A stretch of 51,918 nucleotides of DNA from Paenibacillus taichungensis. GTDB taxonomy: Bacteria > Bacillota > Bacilli > Paenibacillales > Paenibacillaceae. The notes below the pieces were generated by a model, which worked only from the letters and a program-made list of their open reading frames with translations, did not search any database and was not told the origin of the DNA. The translations under genes and the position numbers were made by a program. The stretch covers positions 1 through 51,918 of the forward strand of contig NZ_QEVW01000004.1 of NCBI RefSeq assembly GCF_003287275.1, read 5' to 3'. This document shows, piece by piece, positions 1 through 8,316 of the stretch. Positions within the stretch are counted from its first letter, which is position 1, and every line of letters begins with the position of its first letter.

Positions 1-1
1 T

Positions 2-463
2 GCGAGCGAAAGCCGTGGCGCGCTAGATCTGGGTCTGAACGCTAAAGCGGAAGGTGAGAGTGCAGCAATGGCTCAAACTGAACGCAACAACAGCGTGAAG
101 GGTGATCGTGATCGTACGGAGAGCAGCAGCTATGCAAGTGAAAGCCGTGGCGCGCTAGATCTGGGTCTGAACGCTAAAGCGGAAGGTGAGAGTGCAGCAA
201 TGGCTCAAACTGAACACAACAACAGCGTGAAGGGTGATCGTGATCGTACCGAGAGCAGCAGCTATGCGAGCGAAAGCCGTGGCGCGCTGGATCTGGGCCT
301 GAACGCGAAAGCGGAAGGTGAGAGTGCAACATGGACTCAAACTGAGCGCAACAACAGCGTGAAAGGTGATCGTGATCGAACCGAGAGCAGCAGCTATGCG
401 AGCGAAAGCCGCGGGGCACTGGATCTGGGTCTGAATGTAAATGCAGATGCAGAAAGCGAAACT
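2..463 (+). repeat. 132-bp direct tandem repeats (about 3.5 copies)
   Basis: Units begin at 68, 200 and 332, exactly 132 bp apart, and a truncated unit lies at 2-67. The copies are nearly identical in DNA as well as in protein; differences are a few scattered bases, many of them synonymous (for example gcgcta versus gcgctg). The array certainly extends left of the window. Such identity points to recent expansion or gene conversion and to likely length polymorphism between strains. Confidence 0.9.
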
Positions 464-490
464 TCAACTGTGGTGGAGTCAAATCGGTAG
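2..490 (+). CDS. Tandem-repeat protein, C-terminal part (5' end outside window)
   Basis: The reading frame is open from the left edge to a TAG stop at 488-490, so only the C-terminal ~162 residues are visible. They consist of a 44-residue unit, rich in Ser, Glu, Gly, Asn and Arg/Asp, repeated almost without change: a partial copy, two full copies starting at 68 and 200, and a last copy from 332 whose end diverges into a short Ser/Glu/Thr/Val tail. Each unit contains the blocks NNSVKGDRDR, SSSYASES and ALDLGLN. The in-frame ATG codons at 68 and 200 are repeat-internal, without a ribosome-binding site, so they are not gene starts. No transmembrane segment, LPXTG or other anchor is visible. I do not recognise the family. 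An extracellular, spore-surface or structural repeat protein is possible, but that is a guess. An intrinsic terminator follows directly. Confidence 0.75.
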   Translation, partial: ASESRGALDLGLNAKAEGESAAMAQTERNNSVKGDRDRTESSSYASESRGALDLGLNAKAEGESAAMAQTEHNNSVKGDRDRTESSSYASESRGALDLGLNAKAEGESATWTQTERNNSVKGDRDRTESSSYASESRGALDLGLNVNADAESETSTVVESNR

Positions 491-516
491 TATGAGATTT
501 TCATTGTAACATAAAG

Positions 517-546
517 AAGCAGGGGTTCCGGAACCCCTGCTTTTTT
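517..546 (+). terminator. Intrinsic terminator of the repeat-protein gene
   Basis: A perfect 13-bp stem (AAGCAGGGGTTCC / GGAACCCCTGCTT) is followed by a T run, 27 bp after the stop codon of the repeat gene. Confidence 0.9.
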
Positions 547-793
547 CATTTTACTGGAACAAGCAACATAAATTTTTCAAATTTCGAATTTATGTAGAGA
601 GGATAAAGTGTTAGTATAGCTATGCCTTTATCCTTGGATTTTCTTCTTTGAAAAAGAGAATGAAAAAAATCTGGAGATAACAGCAATCGGAAGATTGTTC
701 TGGCTTTAAAATGATCAAACAATTCCTCACGAACTCGATTACAATATCATTAAAGATCCGAACAAGCACCTGACAGTACAGGGAGTGAATGAT
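547..793. other. Leader of ecsA with two inverted repeats
   Basis: This 247-bp stretch holds no supportable gene. It contains two perfect 9-bp inverted repeats in close succession: ACATAAATT/AATTTATGT at 566-574/587-595 and AGGATAAAG/CTTTATCCT at 600-608/626-634. Neither is followed by a T run, so they do not look like terminators. I see no convincing sigma-A promoter, although one should lie here for ecsA. Confidence 0.6.
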
Positions 794-1519
794 ATGGAAA
801 ACGAAGATACATCCGCACAGGAGTCCATATTGGACGTACATATTACGGAAGCAGGATATGAGGCGGGGCAATCCACGATTAGGAACATCCGATTACAGGT
901 GGCGCCGGGGGAACTGGTGGGTATTATCGGACCGAATGGTGCTGGCAAAAGCACTACTATCAAAACATTACTTGGTCTGCTTGAACATGCAAAGTATGAA
1001 GTAACCATTGGGGGAGACGGACGTTATGCCTATATCCCGGAACAACCTGTTTTTTACGAATATATGACCCTGTGGGAACATCTCGATCTGGCAGCTGCCG
1101 CCTATGAAATGGAGGAAGAGGTCTTTGTTGCCAGGGCGGAGGAGATGTTGGTTCGTTTCGGCATGGACCACGTTCGTAATGATCTTCCGGCCAGTTTCTC
1201 CAAGGGAATGCGGCAGAAAATGATGCTGATGATCGGCTTCCTGTCCTCGCCGGATGTATATATTGTGGACGAGCCTTTCATCGGGCTGGACCCGAGAGCA
1301 ACCAAGGATTTTCTAAAGTTGCTGGACGATGAGCGCCGCCGTGGTGCGGGTGTTCTTATGTCAACGCATGTACTGGATACCGCTGAGCGAATCTGTGATC
1401 GGTTTATACTCATCCATTCCGGGCGCTCAGCTGCTGAAGGAACACTGGACGAAATACGAGCAGCCGCAGATTTGCCGGATGCCTCGTTGTTTGATTGTTT
1501 TGACACTCTGACATCCTAA
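794..1519 (+). CDS. ecsA: EcsA-type ABC transporter ATP-binding protein
   Basis: This is the cytoplasmic ATPase subunit of an EcsAB-type ABC exporter. In Bacillus, Ecs affects regulated intramembrane proteolysis, secretion and competence. The Walker A motif GPNGAGKST lies at about residues 46-54. The signature motif reads FSKGM rather than LSGGQ, and the Walker B stretch VYIVDEP and switch histidine (STHV) are present. Length (241 aa) fits EcsA (about 247). An in-frame GTG at 785 exists, but the AGGGAG ribosome-binding site at 780-785 overlaps it and sits 8 bases before the ATG at 794, so I take 794. The gene is 19 bp upstream of the permease gene, which supports one operon. General resemblance to other drug/peptide exporter ATPases means the exact substrate is unknown. 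Confidence 0.85.
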   Translation: MENEDTSAQESILDVHITEAGYEAGQSTIRNIRLQVAPGELVGIIGPNGAGKSTTIKTLLGLLEHAKYEVTIGGDGRYAYIPEQPVFYEYMTLWEHLDLAAAAYEMEEEVFVARAEEMLVRFGMDHVRNDLPASFSKGMRQKMMLMIGFLSSPDVYIVDEPFIGLDPRATKDFLKLLDDERRRGAGVLMSTHVLDTAERICDRFILIHSGRSAAEGTLDEIRAAADLPDASLFDCFDTLTS

Positions 1520-1538
1520 TCGGGAAGGGGGGGGAAAG

Positions 1539-2789
1539 ATGGAGACCTCTCGAGCATCCAAGCCACTTGGTTTATATAGACGCAGACGCAAGGAGCACTT
1601 CAATGAACAATTGAAAAACCTGAAACTGGTAGTAGACTGGACGGTATGGGTATACCTCCTTATTCCGGGTGTGCTGTATTTCAGCGGATGGTACGTGACT
1701 TTATGGTCCAAACCACTGCCAACATGGGCGACCGGATTAACGCTGCCTACACTGACAGGACTGATCGACATCATTATGCTTACAGGTGGAATTCTTATAT
1801 TTGTAGAGGAAGCGGATGTGCTGTTCCTGAAATCAAGGTCGCTGTGGATGCGTACATTGATGAGACAGGGGATCTACCGGGCTTGCTTGATGCATCTGGG
1901 CAAAATGATTGCAATTACGGCGTTGACCTCACCACTATGGTCTCGTGTGTATGACATGTCGTTTATCCATATCGCACTAATAGCGATTTGGTTTGGCGCA
2001 GTAGCTTCATTCCAGGTCATTATTCTACATATGACGAAAGTACGTTATACCGGATGGAGACGCTGGATTCGTATGATTCCTTTAGCAGTTGTAATGGGCA
2101 CTATCACGATTGGGGTAACATCATGGATGCATGAACACATCTGGACACTGCTTGCAGGTATTGTGGCCGCAATCCTTCTTCTAATTACGGTTGGCCGAAT
2201 GAGGCTGGAGATGAAGGGAACCTTTGAGGGCGATGTACGTGAAGATTTACGAGAAAGGCTCAAGTTCACAGCCCTTTTACTGAGTCGATCTGTGAACAAG
2301 CCGAAAGCGCCGCGCACCCGGACGATCATATTCCGCAAGCAGCGCAAGTTGCTGCGTCATCGAACCATCTCTAATCGGACAGCTGAGACGGCATTCAAAG
2401 CATTCTTTCGTAACTCCTCGACCATGAAATTGTACTTGCAGCTTGGCGGCCTTTCGATCGTTGCCGTTGCTTTACCACCTTTCCCGGTCAATGTAATCGT
2501 GTGTGGCTTGTTGGTCATCATGTTGAGTGTACTTTTTTATCGCTCCTGGGAGGTATTTGCAACCTCGGAGTACGTTCAGCTCGTATCCTATGATTCAGAG
2601 GCGTTAAATCGTGCAGGTCTGACCATGGTACGGATGTTGTTTGTTCCGTTGGGGATTTTAATGGGGTTTTCACTGGGAGCAGCTTGGCTAGGCTGGCTGG
2701 AAGGTATCGTCACGGCTACGGCTGTCGTGGCATTCGGACTGTTCGTCCTGTCAATAACGGGCTGGATTCGGTACTTCCGATCCGCTTAG
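1539..2789 (+). CDS. ecsB: EcsB-type ABC transporter permease
   Basis: A 416-residue polytopic membrane protein with several hydrophobic segments: two in the first ~100 residues, several around 110-220, then a charged cytoplasmic loop rich in Arg/Lys near 225-290, and a further cluster of hydrophobic helices to the C terminus. Length and layout match EcsB (about 400 aa), and it directly follows the EcsA-like ATPase. The start ATG is preceded by the purine-rich site GGAAGGGGGGG. In Bacillus an ecsC gene may follow; here the next gene is an unrelated small protein. The transported substrate is not known for the family. Confidence 0.82.
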   Translation: METSRASKPLGLYRRRRKEHFNEQLKNLKLVVDWTVWVYLLIPGVLYFSGWYVTLWSKPLPTWATGLTLPTLTGLIDIIMLTGGILIFVEEADVLFLKSRSLWMRTLMRQGIYRACLMHLGKMIAITALTSPLWSRVYDMSFIHIALIAIWFGAVASFQVIILHMTKVRYTGWRRWIRMIPLAVVMGTITIGVTSWMHEHIWTLLAGIVAAILLLITVGRMRLEMKGTFEGDVREDLRERLKFTALLLSRSVNKPKAPRTRTIIFRKQRKLLRHRTISNRTAETAFKAFFRNSSTMKLYLQLGGLSIVAVALPPFPVNVIVCGLLVIMLSVLFYRSWEVFATSEYVQLVSYDSEALNRAGLTMVRMLFVPLGILMGFSLGAAWLGWLEGIVTATAVVAFGLFVLSITGWIRYFRSA

Positions 2790-2903
2790 TTGATATTCTT
2801 CCTTGTACAGTAGCATATCAGATGAAGTAACTGACCATGCTATAGGAGACGGATCTTATGATTTTGAAGGTAAGGGATCAGCTCTCGCAAGGAGGAAAAA
2901 ATC

Positions 2904-3287
2904 ATGATGGACGATAGTGAACTTCAGGTGCACTTCGCAGACAATGCAGCACTGCTGGCGGCGCAGGCAACACTGGAGGAACTGGGGTATAAGCCATACC
3001 AGTCAGGACCGCTTGAATTGTACATTCCTACAGATCGCCAGGATACGCAATCTGCTGTGGAAATCGTACAGTCACACGGAGGAAGTGCGGTATTTCTCTC
3101 CGAAACAGATGGATTGGATCAGTTTCAGAATATATCCATTCCGGCTCATCTCGTAAATGAAGATTGGAATGAAGGTTATGCGAGCGGAATTCAGGAGAGC
3201 AATCCTGAACAGGAGATGTCTAACCGGGATGAAGATCCGACATTTGATGATTCAGTGGATGGTTTCTCGGGCAGTGTGAAGGCGTAA
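2904..3287 (+). CDS. Hypothetical acidic protein, 127 aa
   Basis: A small soluble acidic protein with no signal peptide or membrane segment. The first ~85 residues have an alternating alpha/beta character (a helical stretch rich in Ala and Leu, then short beta-like strands), and the last 40 are strongly acidic and probably disordered. A perfect AAGGAGG site lies just upstream of ATG 2904; ATG 2907 is an equally possible start. It follows ecsB by 114 bp without a terminator between them, so it may be cotranscribed, and a strong bidirectional terminator closes the unit. I do not recognise the family. Confidence 0.75.
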   Translation: MMDDSELQVHFADNAALLAAQATLEELGYKPYQSGPLELYIPTDRQDTQSAVEIVQSHGGSAVFLSETDGLDQFQNISIPAHLVNEDWNEGYASGIQESNPEQEMSNRDEDPTFDDSVDGFSGSVKA

Positions 3288-3352
3288 ATACAACAGGGGC
3301 AACGATGCTGCTTGCCTAGTTGGTGACATTGATTCTGTATTGCATACATCTC

Positions 3353-3398
3353 AAAAAAACCTCGACACCCCCGCTATAGCGGGATGTCGAGGTTTTTT
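3353..3398. terminator. Bidirectional terminator between convergent genes
   Basis: A long stem (AAAAAACCTCGACA ... TGTCGAGGTTTTTT) with an inner CCCGCTATAGCGGG hairpin. It has an A run on one side and a T run on the other, so it can end both the 2904-3287 gene and the convergent flavoprotein gene. Confidence 0.9.
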
Positions 3399-3462
3399 CA
3401 TGCTTTTAATAACCTTACGTGATACTGAACGTGAATTGGTTCATGAACAACCTATGTTCAAG

Positions 3463-4731
3463 TCATGAGCGAGCGTTTTTATACTCTGCTGCATGCATGC
3501 CAGCCGTGTACCCTGTAGAGAAGGCAGCGGTAATATTATAGCCTCCCGTGTAGCCGTGAATATCCAACACTTCACCGCAAAAGAATAGTCCTGGCAGCAG
3601 CTTGGATTCCATTGTTTTGGGGTATATTTCCTTTAAGTGGATTCCCCCGCCAGTAACAAAAGCTTCTTTGAGAGAACGAGTTCCATCTACGCGGAAGGTA
3701 AAGTCCTTCATTAACCCCACTAATGTATTTAACATACCTTTGGGGAAATGGTGGAAAGTGAGATCTTCGCTGATCTCTGCACGCTTCATCATCAATGGAA
3801 TCATACGCTCAGGAACCCATGTTTTGAGTATGTTTTTGACAGCCTTTCGGGATTCTTGCTCCAGCACCTGCTGTACCTGGGCTTCCAAAGCACCGGGGGA
3901 CAGATCCGGGAACAGATCAATACTCATCGTGACCTGAGGGTTCCCAGATTTCATTTGCACCTTGCGAATGAACTGGCTGCAACGAAGCGCGATCGGTCCT
4001 GATACACCGAAATGGGTGAAGATCATATCTCCACGATGGGAGATAACCGTTTTGCCTTTGGCATCTAGCACAGATAACCCGACATCCCGCAAGGACAAGC
4101 CTTGCAGTTCTTTGGATTGAATCCAGCTCTCACCAGACACAATGGGCACTTCCGTCGGATATAGCTCTGTAATCGTATGTCCAGCCGCTTCAGCCCAAGG
4201 GTAGCCATCCCCGGTTGATCCGGTTTGAGGGACTGACTTGCCCCCGGTGGCGATAATAACAGAGCGTGCAAGTACTGTTGTGCCAGAAGCTAACTTCACA
4301 CCCTGCACGTGTTGACCGTTCTGAATTAATTCTTTAACCGGTTGTTTGGTGCGAATCTCTACCCCAAGGGAAACAATTTTGCCTACCAACGCATCAACGA
4401 CCGTTTTGGCTTTATCGGTTACCGGGAACATTCTCCCGTTATCCTCCTCTTTCAGGGCAATACCGAGATTTTCAAAAAAACGCATAATTCCCTGATTGTC
4501 CAGATTCTGAAATGAACTATATAAAAAGCGTCCATTGCCCGGGATATGCCGGATTAGTTCATCCGTCTCCTTGGCATTGGTCACATTGCAGCGACCGCCG
4601 CCAGAGATCCCGAGTTTACGGCCGAGTTGGTCTCCTTTATCCAGCAGAAGCACTGAGGCTCCATGCTCGGCAGCGGCAACACAGGCCATGAGGCCCGCAG
4701 ACCCACCACCAATTACAATGACATCATACAT
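3463..4731 (-). CDS. HI0933-family NAD(P)/FAD-dependent oxidoreductase
   Basis: A 422-residue flavoprotein of the HI0933/YhiN/BaiN-like family (B. subtilis YtfP type). The N-terminal dinucleotide-binding motif GGGSAGLMA lies at about residues 8-16 and is followed by the acidic end of the second strand (LLLDKG). GISGGGRCNVTN follows near residue 42, characteristic of this family. The C-terminal FAD-contact block FCGEVLDIHGYTGGYN is near residue 385. Length agrees with the family (about 400-420). The physiological substrate is not firmly established for most members. The gene is monocistronic, convergent with the upstream operon, with a GAGGGTA site before its ATG. Confidence 0.85.
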   Translation of the reverse strand: MYDVIVIGGGSAGLMACVAAAEHGASVLLLDKGDQLGRKLGISGGGRCNVTNAKETDELIRHIPGNGRFLYSSFQNLDNQGIMRFFENLGIALKEEDNGRMFPVTDKAKTVVDALVGKIVSLGVEIRTKQPVKELIQNGQHVQGVKLASGTTVLARSVIIATGGKSVPQTGSTGDGYPWAEAAGHTITELYPTEVPIVSGESWIQSKELQGLSLRDVGLSVLDAKGKTVISHRGDMIFTHFGVSGPIALRCSQFIRKVQMKSGNPQVTMSIDLFPDLSPGALEAQVQQVLEQESRKAVKNILKTWVPERMIPLMMKRAEISEDLTFHHFPKGMLNTLVGLMKDFTFRVDGTRSLKEAFVTGGGIHLKEIYPKTMESKLLPGLFFCGEVLDIHGYTGGYNITAAFSTGYTAGMHAAEYKNARS

Positions 4732-4928
4732 GCGTTATTACCCTCTTTTTTCATTGATTTTGTCTGTTTTCCGAAAACCCTGTCTACTCCTGCCTGTTTA
4801 TGAAACAATACAAATGTATTAGCAGTTCTATTATGCTGTCTTAAGGGATATATTGTAATATACTGTCGCCTATGTTTTAATCAGAAATACATGAGGGAAT
4901 GTGCAGGGCAGAGGAGGGAGATGGCATT

Positions 4929-6623
4929 GTGGTTGCTTTAAAGGACATTCTTTTACAAATACTGCTTGCAGGAGCTGCGGTATTTCTGATTCCATTATTG
5001 CATTTGGGGCTCTCCAGGCAAGCAGTCGCCAAGGCAGGATATCATAGGATGGTACAGACCAGTTTTGCCGCGACCAGTGTGGCGAGCATGTTGTTATGTC
5101 TGCTTTTTGCCCACTATGGGAACCCGGTATCAGTCCCTATCTCCTTGGGCATTGTGCCCCTGACGCTCGTCATATTGTATTGCAGGCCTCGCATAGGCCT
5201 AACGCTGTCTCTTCTCCAGATACTCTTCTATTTTCTCTTTGCGCATCCCTATAATCTGTACGAATTTCTACTTCAAACGGGCATCCTTCTCTATCCTATT
5301 GTATGGTTGTCAGCCAAACGATTCAAGCATTATACACGTTCACGCAAAATGGGAACAGTTACCGCCTTAATAACGGCCGAGCTGGTTGTGTCCAATGTAT
5401 TGTATATTCCATTGATGGAAAGCCAACCAACATTCTCAATAGTAGAGTGGGTATTACTAGCGCTGGGATATACAATCGGTGCAGTTCTTGCTGGAAGTCT
5501 TAGTATGCTCTGGATTGAACAGATACAACATCACCGGGGGCTTGAGCAACATTTGTCAGAAGTTCATCACAGATACATAGCCGAAACGGAAAAGCTTAAC
5601 CAAATTCTGAATGCTGTTCCTTTATCCATCGCAACCGTAGATAAAGAGGGGACCGTGCAGTTCGTCAACGATACGATGGAGCAAACGGCGCGGGATCAAC
5701 TGCCTTGCACTACAACACCGGATTTGATTGGGCAACCTGCGAGTCAGTTTGTCGAACAAGCCCAGGCAGACAAGATGGAGAGCAGTATACGTAAAGCCAT
5801 TGTTCATGGAGAAGTGAGTGGACTAACGGTGCGTTACGGTTCAAACGTATTCCAATCCAGGACCGTTCCCATCTACGCGTACTCAGCAGAACTGCCAAGA
5901 GAAGCTATCGGAGCCATGTTAATCATTCAGGATATTACTGAGCTTGAACTGCTGCGAAGTGAGCTCGATAATGTGGATCGCCTTAGTCTTGTAGGGCAAA
6001 TGGCCGCAAGTATTACCCATGAGGTCAGAAACCCGATGGCGGTTGTGCGTGGTTTTCTTCAATTAATGCAGGAAAAGAGTCCGGAGTCCCTGGATCACTA
6101 TTACCGGATCGTTCTGGAGGAGCTTGATCGGGCGAACAGCATTATTAATGATTTTCTGTCATTGGCTCAGAATCGAATTGCCGAGAAGGAAGAATCCCAG
6201 CTGCATGATATCATCCATGAACTAAGTCCTTTGTTATGGGCTGATGCCAATCTGCGAGGTCAGAGTATTGAATTTATGCTGGCTCACAATGTGCCGAAGC
6301 TGCATCTGAATTCAAAGGAAATTAAACAAGTGGTACTTAATCTGGCTCGTAATGGGATGGAAGCCATGAATGAAAAAGGGGTACTTACACTTGAGACTCG
6401 GTTGGTGGATGACACTGTAGAGCTGTGTGTGCGAGATACAGGCCCGGGAATACCTAGAGTGAAGCAGGAGAAGCTGTTCGAACCTTTTTTTACGACCAAG
6501 GCCAAAGGAACCGGACTGGGGTTATCCATGTGTCTGAGCATTGTCGAACGGCATAACGGAACTATTACCATCGAATCAGAGGAAGGGCAGGGTACAACTT
6601 TCAAGGTTGCATTTCAACGGTGA
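4929..6623 (+). CDS. Orphan membrane PAS-domain sensor histidine kinase
   Basis: The N-terminal ~195 residues carry about six hydrophobic helices. A coiled linker follows, then a PAS domain at roughly 215-335, a HisKA domain with the phosphoacceptor His near residue 364 (ASITHEVRNP), and an HATPase_c domain with N box (NGMEAMNEKG), G1 (DTGPGIP) and G2 (GTGLGLSM). An ATG at 4899 is in frame, but the GGAGGGAG site at about 4913-4920 lies inside that extension and is correctly spaced for GTG 4929, which I choose (564 aa). No response regulator is adjacent. Architecture and orphan status resemble the Bacillales kinases that feed the Spo0A phosphorelay (KinB/KinC-like), which is an inference. The sensed signal is unknown. 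Confidence 0.85.
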   Translation: MVALKDILLQILLAGAAVFLIPLLHLGLSRQAVAKAGYHRMVQTSFAATSVASMLLCLLFAHYGNPVSVPISLGIVPLTLVILYCRPRIGLTLSLLQILFYFLFAHPYNLYEFLLQTGILLYPIVWLSAKRFKHYTRSRKMGTVTALITAELVVSNVLYIPLMESQPTFSIVEWVLLALGYTIGAVLAGSLSMLWIEQIQHHRGLEQHLSEVHHRYIAETEKLNQILNAVPLSIATVDKEGTVQFVNDTMEQTARDQLPCTTTPDLIGQPASQFVEQAQADKMESSIRKAIVHGEVSGLTVRYGSNVFQSRTVPIYAYSAELPREAIGAMLIIQDITELELLRSELDNVDRLSLVGQMAASITHEVRNPMAVVRGFLQLMQEKSPESLDHYYRIVLEELDRANSIINDFLSLAQNRIAEKEESQLHDIIHELSPLLWADANLRGQSIEFMLAHNVPKLHLNSKEIKQVVLNLARNGMEAMNEKGVLTLETRLVDDTVELCVRDTGPGIPRVKQEKLFEPFFTTKAKGTGLGLSMCLSIVERHNGTITIESEEGQGTTFKVAFQR

Positions 6624-6697
6624 ACTTCAAGCATGTTTTGCCAAGGAATGAGACATAATATTGAAGGAGAAGCCTTTCCGCAGGCGGTGTTTGAACC

Positions 6698-6725
6698 TTG
6701 CTTTCATTGATTAGGGATGTATAAT
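6698..6725 (+). promoter_or_regulatory. Sigma-A promoter of the bacilliredoxin gene
   Basis: TTGCTT at 6698-6703, a 16-bp spacer and a perfect TATAAT at 6720-6725, about 65 bp before the ATG of the bacilliredoxin gene. Confidence 0.55.
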
Positions 6726-6791
6726 AGGAATAGCACAAAAGCATTTAATTTTTTAAATAATAGAACTCACATGTTTAAGGAGTGAAACCGA

Positions 6792-7226
6792 ATGTCTATG
6801 TCATTTGATCAATACATGAAAGATATGGTTCAACCGATGCGGGATGATCTGACTCGTTTGGGAATTCAGGAGTTGCGTACTCCAGAAGAAGTTGAAGCAA
6901 GTTTGCCGGATGCCAAAGGTACCGCTCTGGTTGTTATTAACTCGGTCTGCGGATGTGCCGCAGGTCAATGCCGCCCAGGTGTATCCCAAGCACTTCAGCA
7001 TGATATTACACCAGACCACCTGTACACGGTATTTGCTGGTCAGGACAAAGAAGCTACAGCAAAAGCACGTGAATACTTTGCACCGTATCCACCATCTTCA
7101 CCTTCCATCGCTCTGATGAAAGACGGAGAACTCGTTCACTTTATTGAGCGTCATCAAGTGGAAGATCGTTCTGCGGAGGAAATTGCGGCTGAGCTCACAA
7201 GTGTGTTTGACCGTTACTGCCGTTAA
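6792..7226 (+). CDS. Bacilliredoxin BrxA/BrxB family (YphP/YqiW)
   Basis: A 144-residue thioredoxin-fold protein of the DUF1094/bacilliredoxin family. The Cys-Gly-Cys active-site motif is at residues 53-55, within NSVCGCAAGQCRPG. Family members remove bacillithiol from S-bacillithiolated proteins during oxidative stress, so its presence suggests the organism makes bacillithiol. Length matches YphP/YqiW (about 144). Whether it is the BrxA or BrxB orthologue cannot be decided by eye. The start ATG at 6792 follows a TTTAAGGAGTGA site, and the gene stands alone between its own promoter and a terminator. Confidence 0.92.
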   Translation: MSMSFDQYMKDMVQPMRDDLTRLGIQELRTPEEVEASLPDAKGTALVVINSVCGCAAGQCRPGVSQALQHDITPDHLYTVFAGQDKEATAKAREYFAPYPPSSPSIALMKDGELVHFIERHQVEDRSAEEIAAELTSVFDRYCR

Positions 7227-7237
7227 TTAGCTCAAGC

Positions 7238-7280
7238 AACGCCCCGCCTTTCGGATGACCGATGCCGGGGCGTTTCATTT
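7238..7280 (+). terminator. Intrinsic terminator after bacilliredoxin gene
   Basis: Stem AACGCCCCG / CGGGGCGTT with a ~19-base loop and a T-rich tail, 12 bp after the stop codon. Confidence 0.8.
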
Positions 7281-7363
7281 TGAGCAAATAGGGTTATTGA
7301 ACCATTCGGACCTTTCAAAATGGACATCAAATTTCATTAATTTAGAAACGGGGTGTGTGAACG

Positions 7364-8173
7364 ATGAGTTTGCAACAACAGATCATCGCTGAATTGAAGG
7401 TTAAACCAAGCATTAATGAAGAAGAGGAAGTGCGCAAGCGCGTTGACTTTCTCAAAACCTATGTGAAAAATGCCAATTCCAAAGGATTGCTAATCGCAAT
7501 CAGTGGCGGAATTGACAGTGCTGTAGCTACGGCGCTTTGCAAAAAAGCAACGGACGAGCTTACAGCAGAAGAGAATAAGGAATACAAAACGCTGGGCGTA
7601 TTCCAGCCTTACGGTGAGCAATCGGACATCGACCATAGCTATGCTGTGGCCAAAGCCTATGACCTGAAGCATGTTGTGGAAACCAACATCGAAGATGCAG
7701 TTAACGAGATTGCACTGGAAGTGGAGCAAGGTTTCAAATCCATGGGCAGCCCGCGTCATATGACTCACCAAGGCAAAGGGAACGTAAAAGCGAGAACCCG
7801 TATGGTGATGCAATACGCTCTTTCCTTTGAGGAGAACCTGTTGGTTGTCGGAACAGACCATGCTTCTGAAGCCATCACGGGCTTTTACACCAAGTGGGGC
7901 GACGGCGCCGTGGACATTACACCACTGAGCAGCCTGAACAAACGTCAAGTGCGTCAGCTGGCTGCGTATTTGAACGTGCCACAGGCCATTTTGGACAAGG
8001 CTCCATCTGCAGGACTCTGGGAAGGTCAGACCGATGAAGATGAGCTGGGCATTTCGTATGAAGCGAACAGTGACTATCTGGAAGGCAAACAGATTGATCC
8101 GGCTGCACAGGAACGCCTTGAAGCATTCTACACGCGTACCCATCACAAACGTAATGCCATTCCTGGCATCTAA
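7364..8173 (+). CDS. nadE: NH3-dependent NAD+ synthetase
   Basis: Cytoplasmic ligase that converts deamido-NAD+ to NAD+ with ATP and ammonia, the last step of NAD biosynthesis. The PP-loop ATP pyrophosphatase motif SGGIDSA is at about residues 46-52. Family blocks RMVMQYA, GTDHASEAITGFYTKWGDG and KAPSAGLWEGQTDE are all visible. At 269 aa it is the short form without a glutaminase domain, like B. subtilis NadE (272 aa), so it uses free ammonia. The ATG at 7364 is preceded by a weak GGGGTG site. The gene has its own terminator and appears monocistronic. Confidence 0.95.
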   Translation: MSLQQQIIAELKVKPSINEEEEVRKRVDFLKTYVKNANSKGLLIAISGGIDSAVATALCKKATDELTAEENKEYKTLGVFQPYGEQSDIDHSYAVAKAYDLKHVVETNIEDAVNEIALEVEQGFKSMGSPRHMTHQGKGNVKARTRMVMQYALSFEENLLVVGTDHASEAITGFYTKWGDGAVDITPLSSLNKRQVRQLAAYLNVPQAILDKAPSAGLWEGQTDEDELGISYEANSDYLEGKQIDPAAQERLEAFYTRTHHKRNAIPGI

Positions 8174-8223
8174 TATGGATCGCAAGCATGCCATGATATG
8201 GACAATGCAAGCATCTGAACAGC

Positions 8224-8256
8224 AAAGAGTCACTGCATCAGGCAGCGACTCTTTTT
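8224..8256 (+). terminator. Intrinsic terminator of nadE
   Basis: Stem AAAGAGTC(A)CTGC / GCAG(C)GACTCTTT followed by TTTTTG. On the minus strand the tail is weaker, so it serves mainly nadE and perhaps also the convergent hydrolase gene. Confidence 0.75.
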
Positions 8257-8316
8257 GTTATGCTGATTATTTTATTTGCAGTAAGAACAAGAGAGCTAGT
8301 CGAGAAGAAGACGGGA

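Noticed and set aside
68..340. 132-bp repeats as CRISPR or as phage-like att repeats
   Set aside because: Units are contiguous coding DNA without spacers and stay in frame, so they are a protein repeat.
711..773. 20-codon ORF before ecsA
   Set aside because: No ribosome-binding site and no conserved features.
7490..8233. 247-codon frame antisense to nadE
   Set aside because: nadE is complete with all motifs; the antisense frame has no site and a Cys/His-rich composition.
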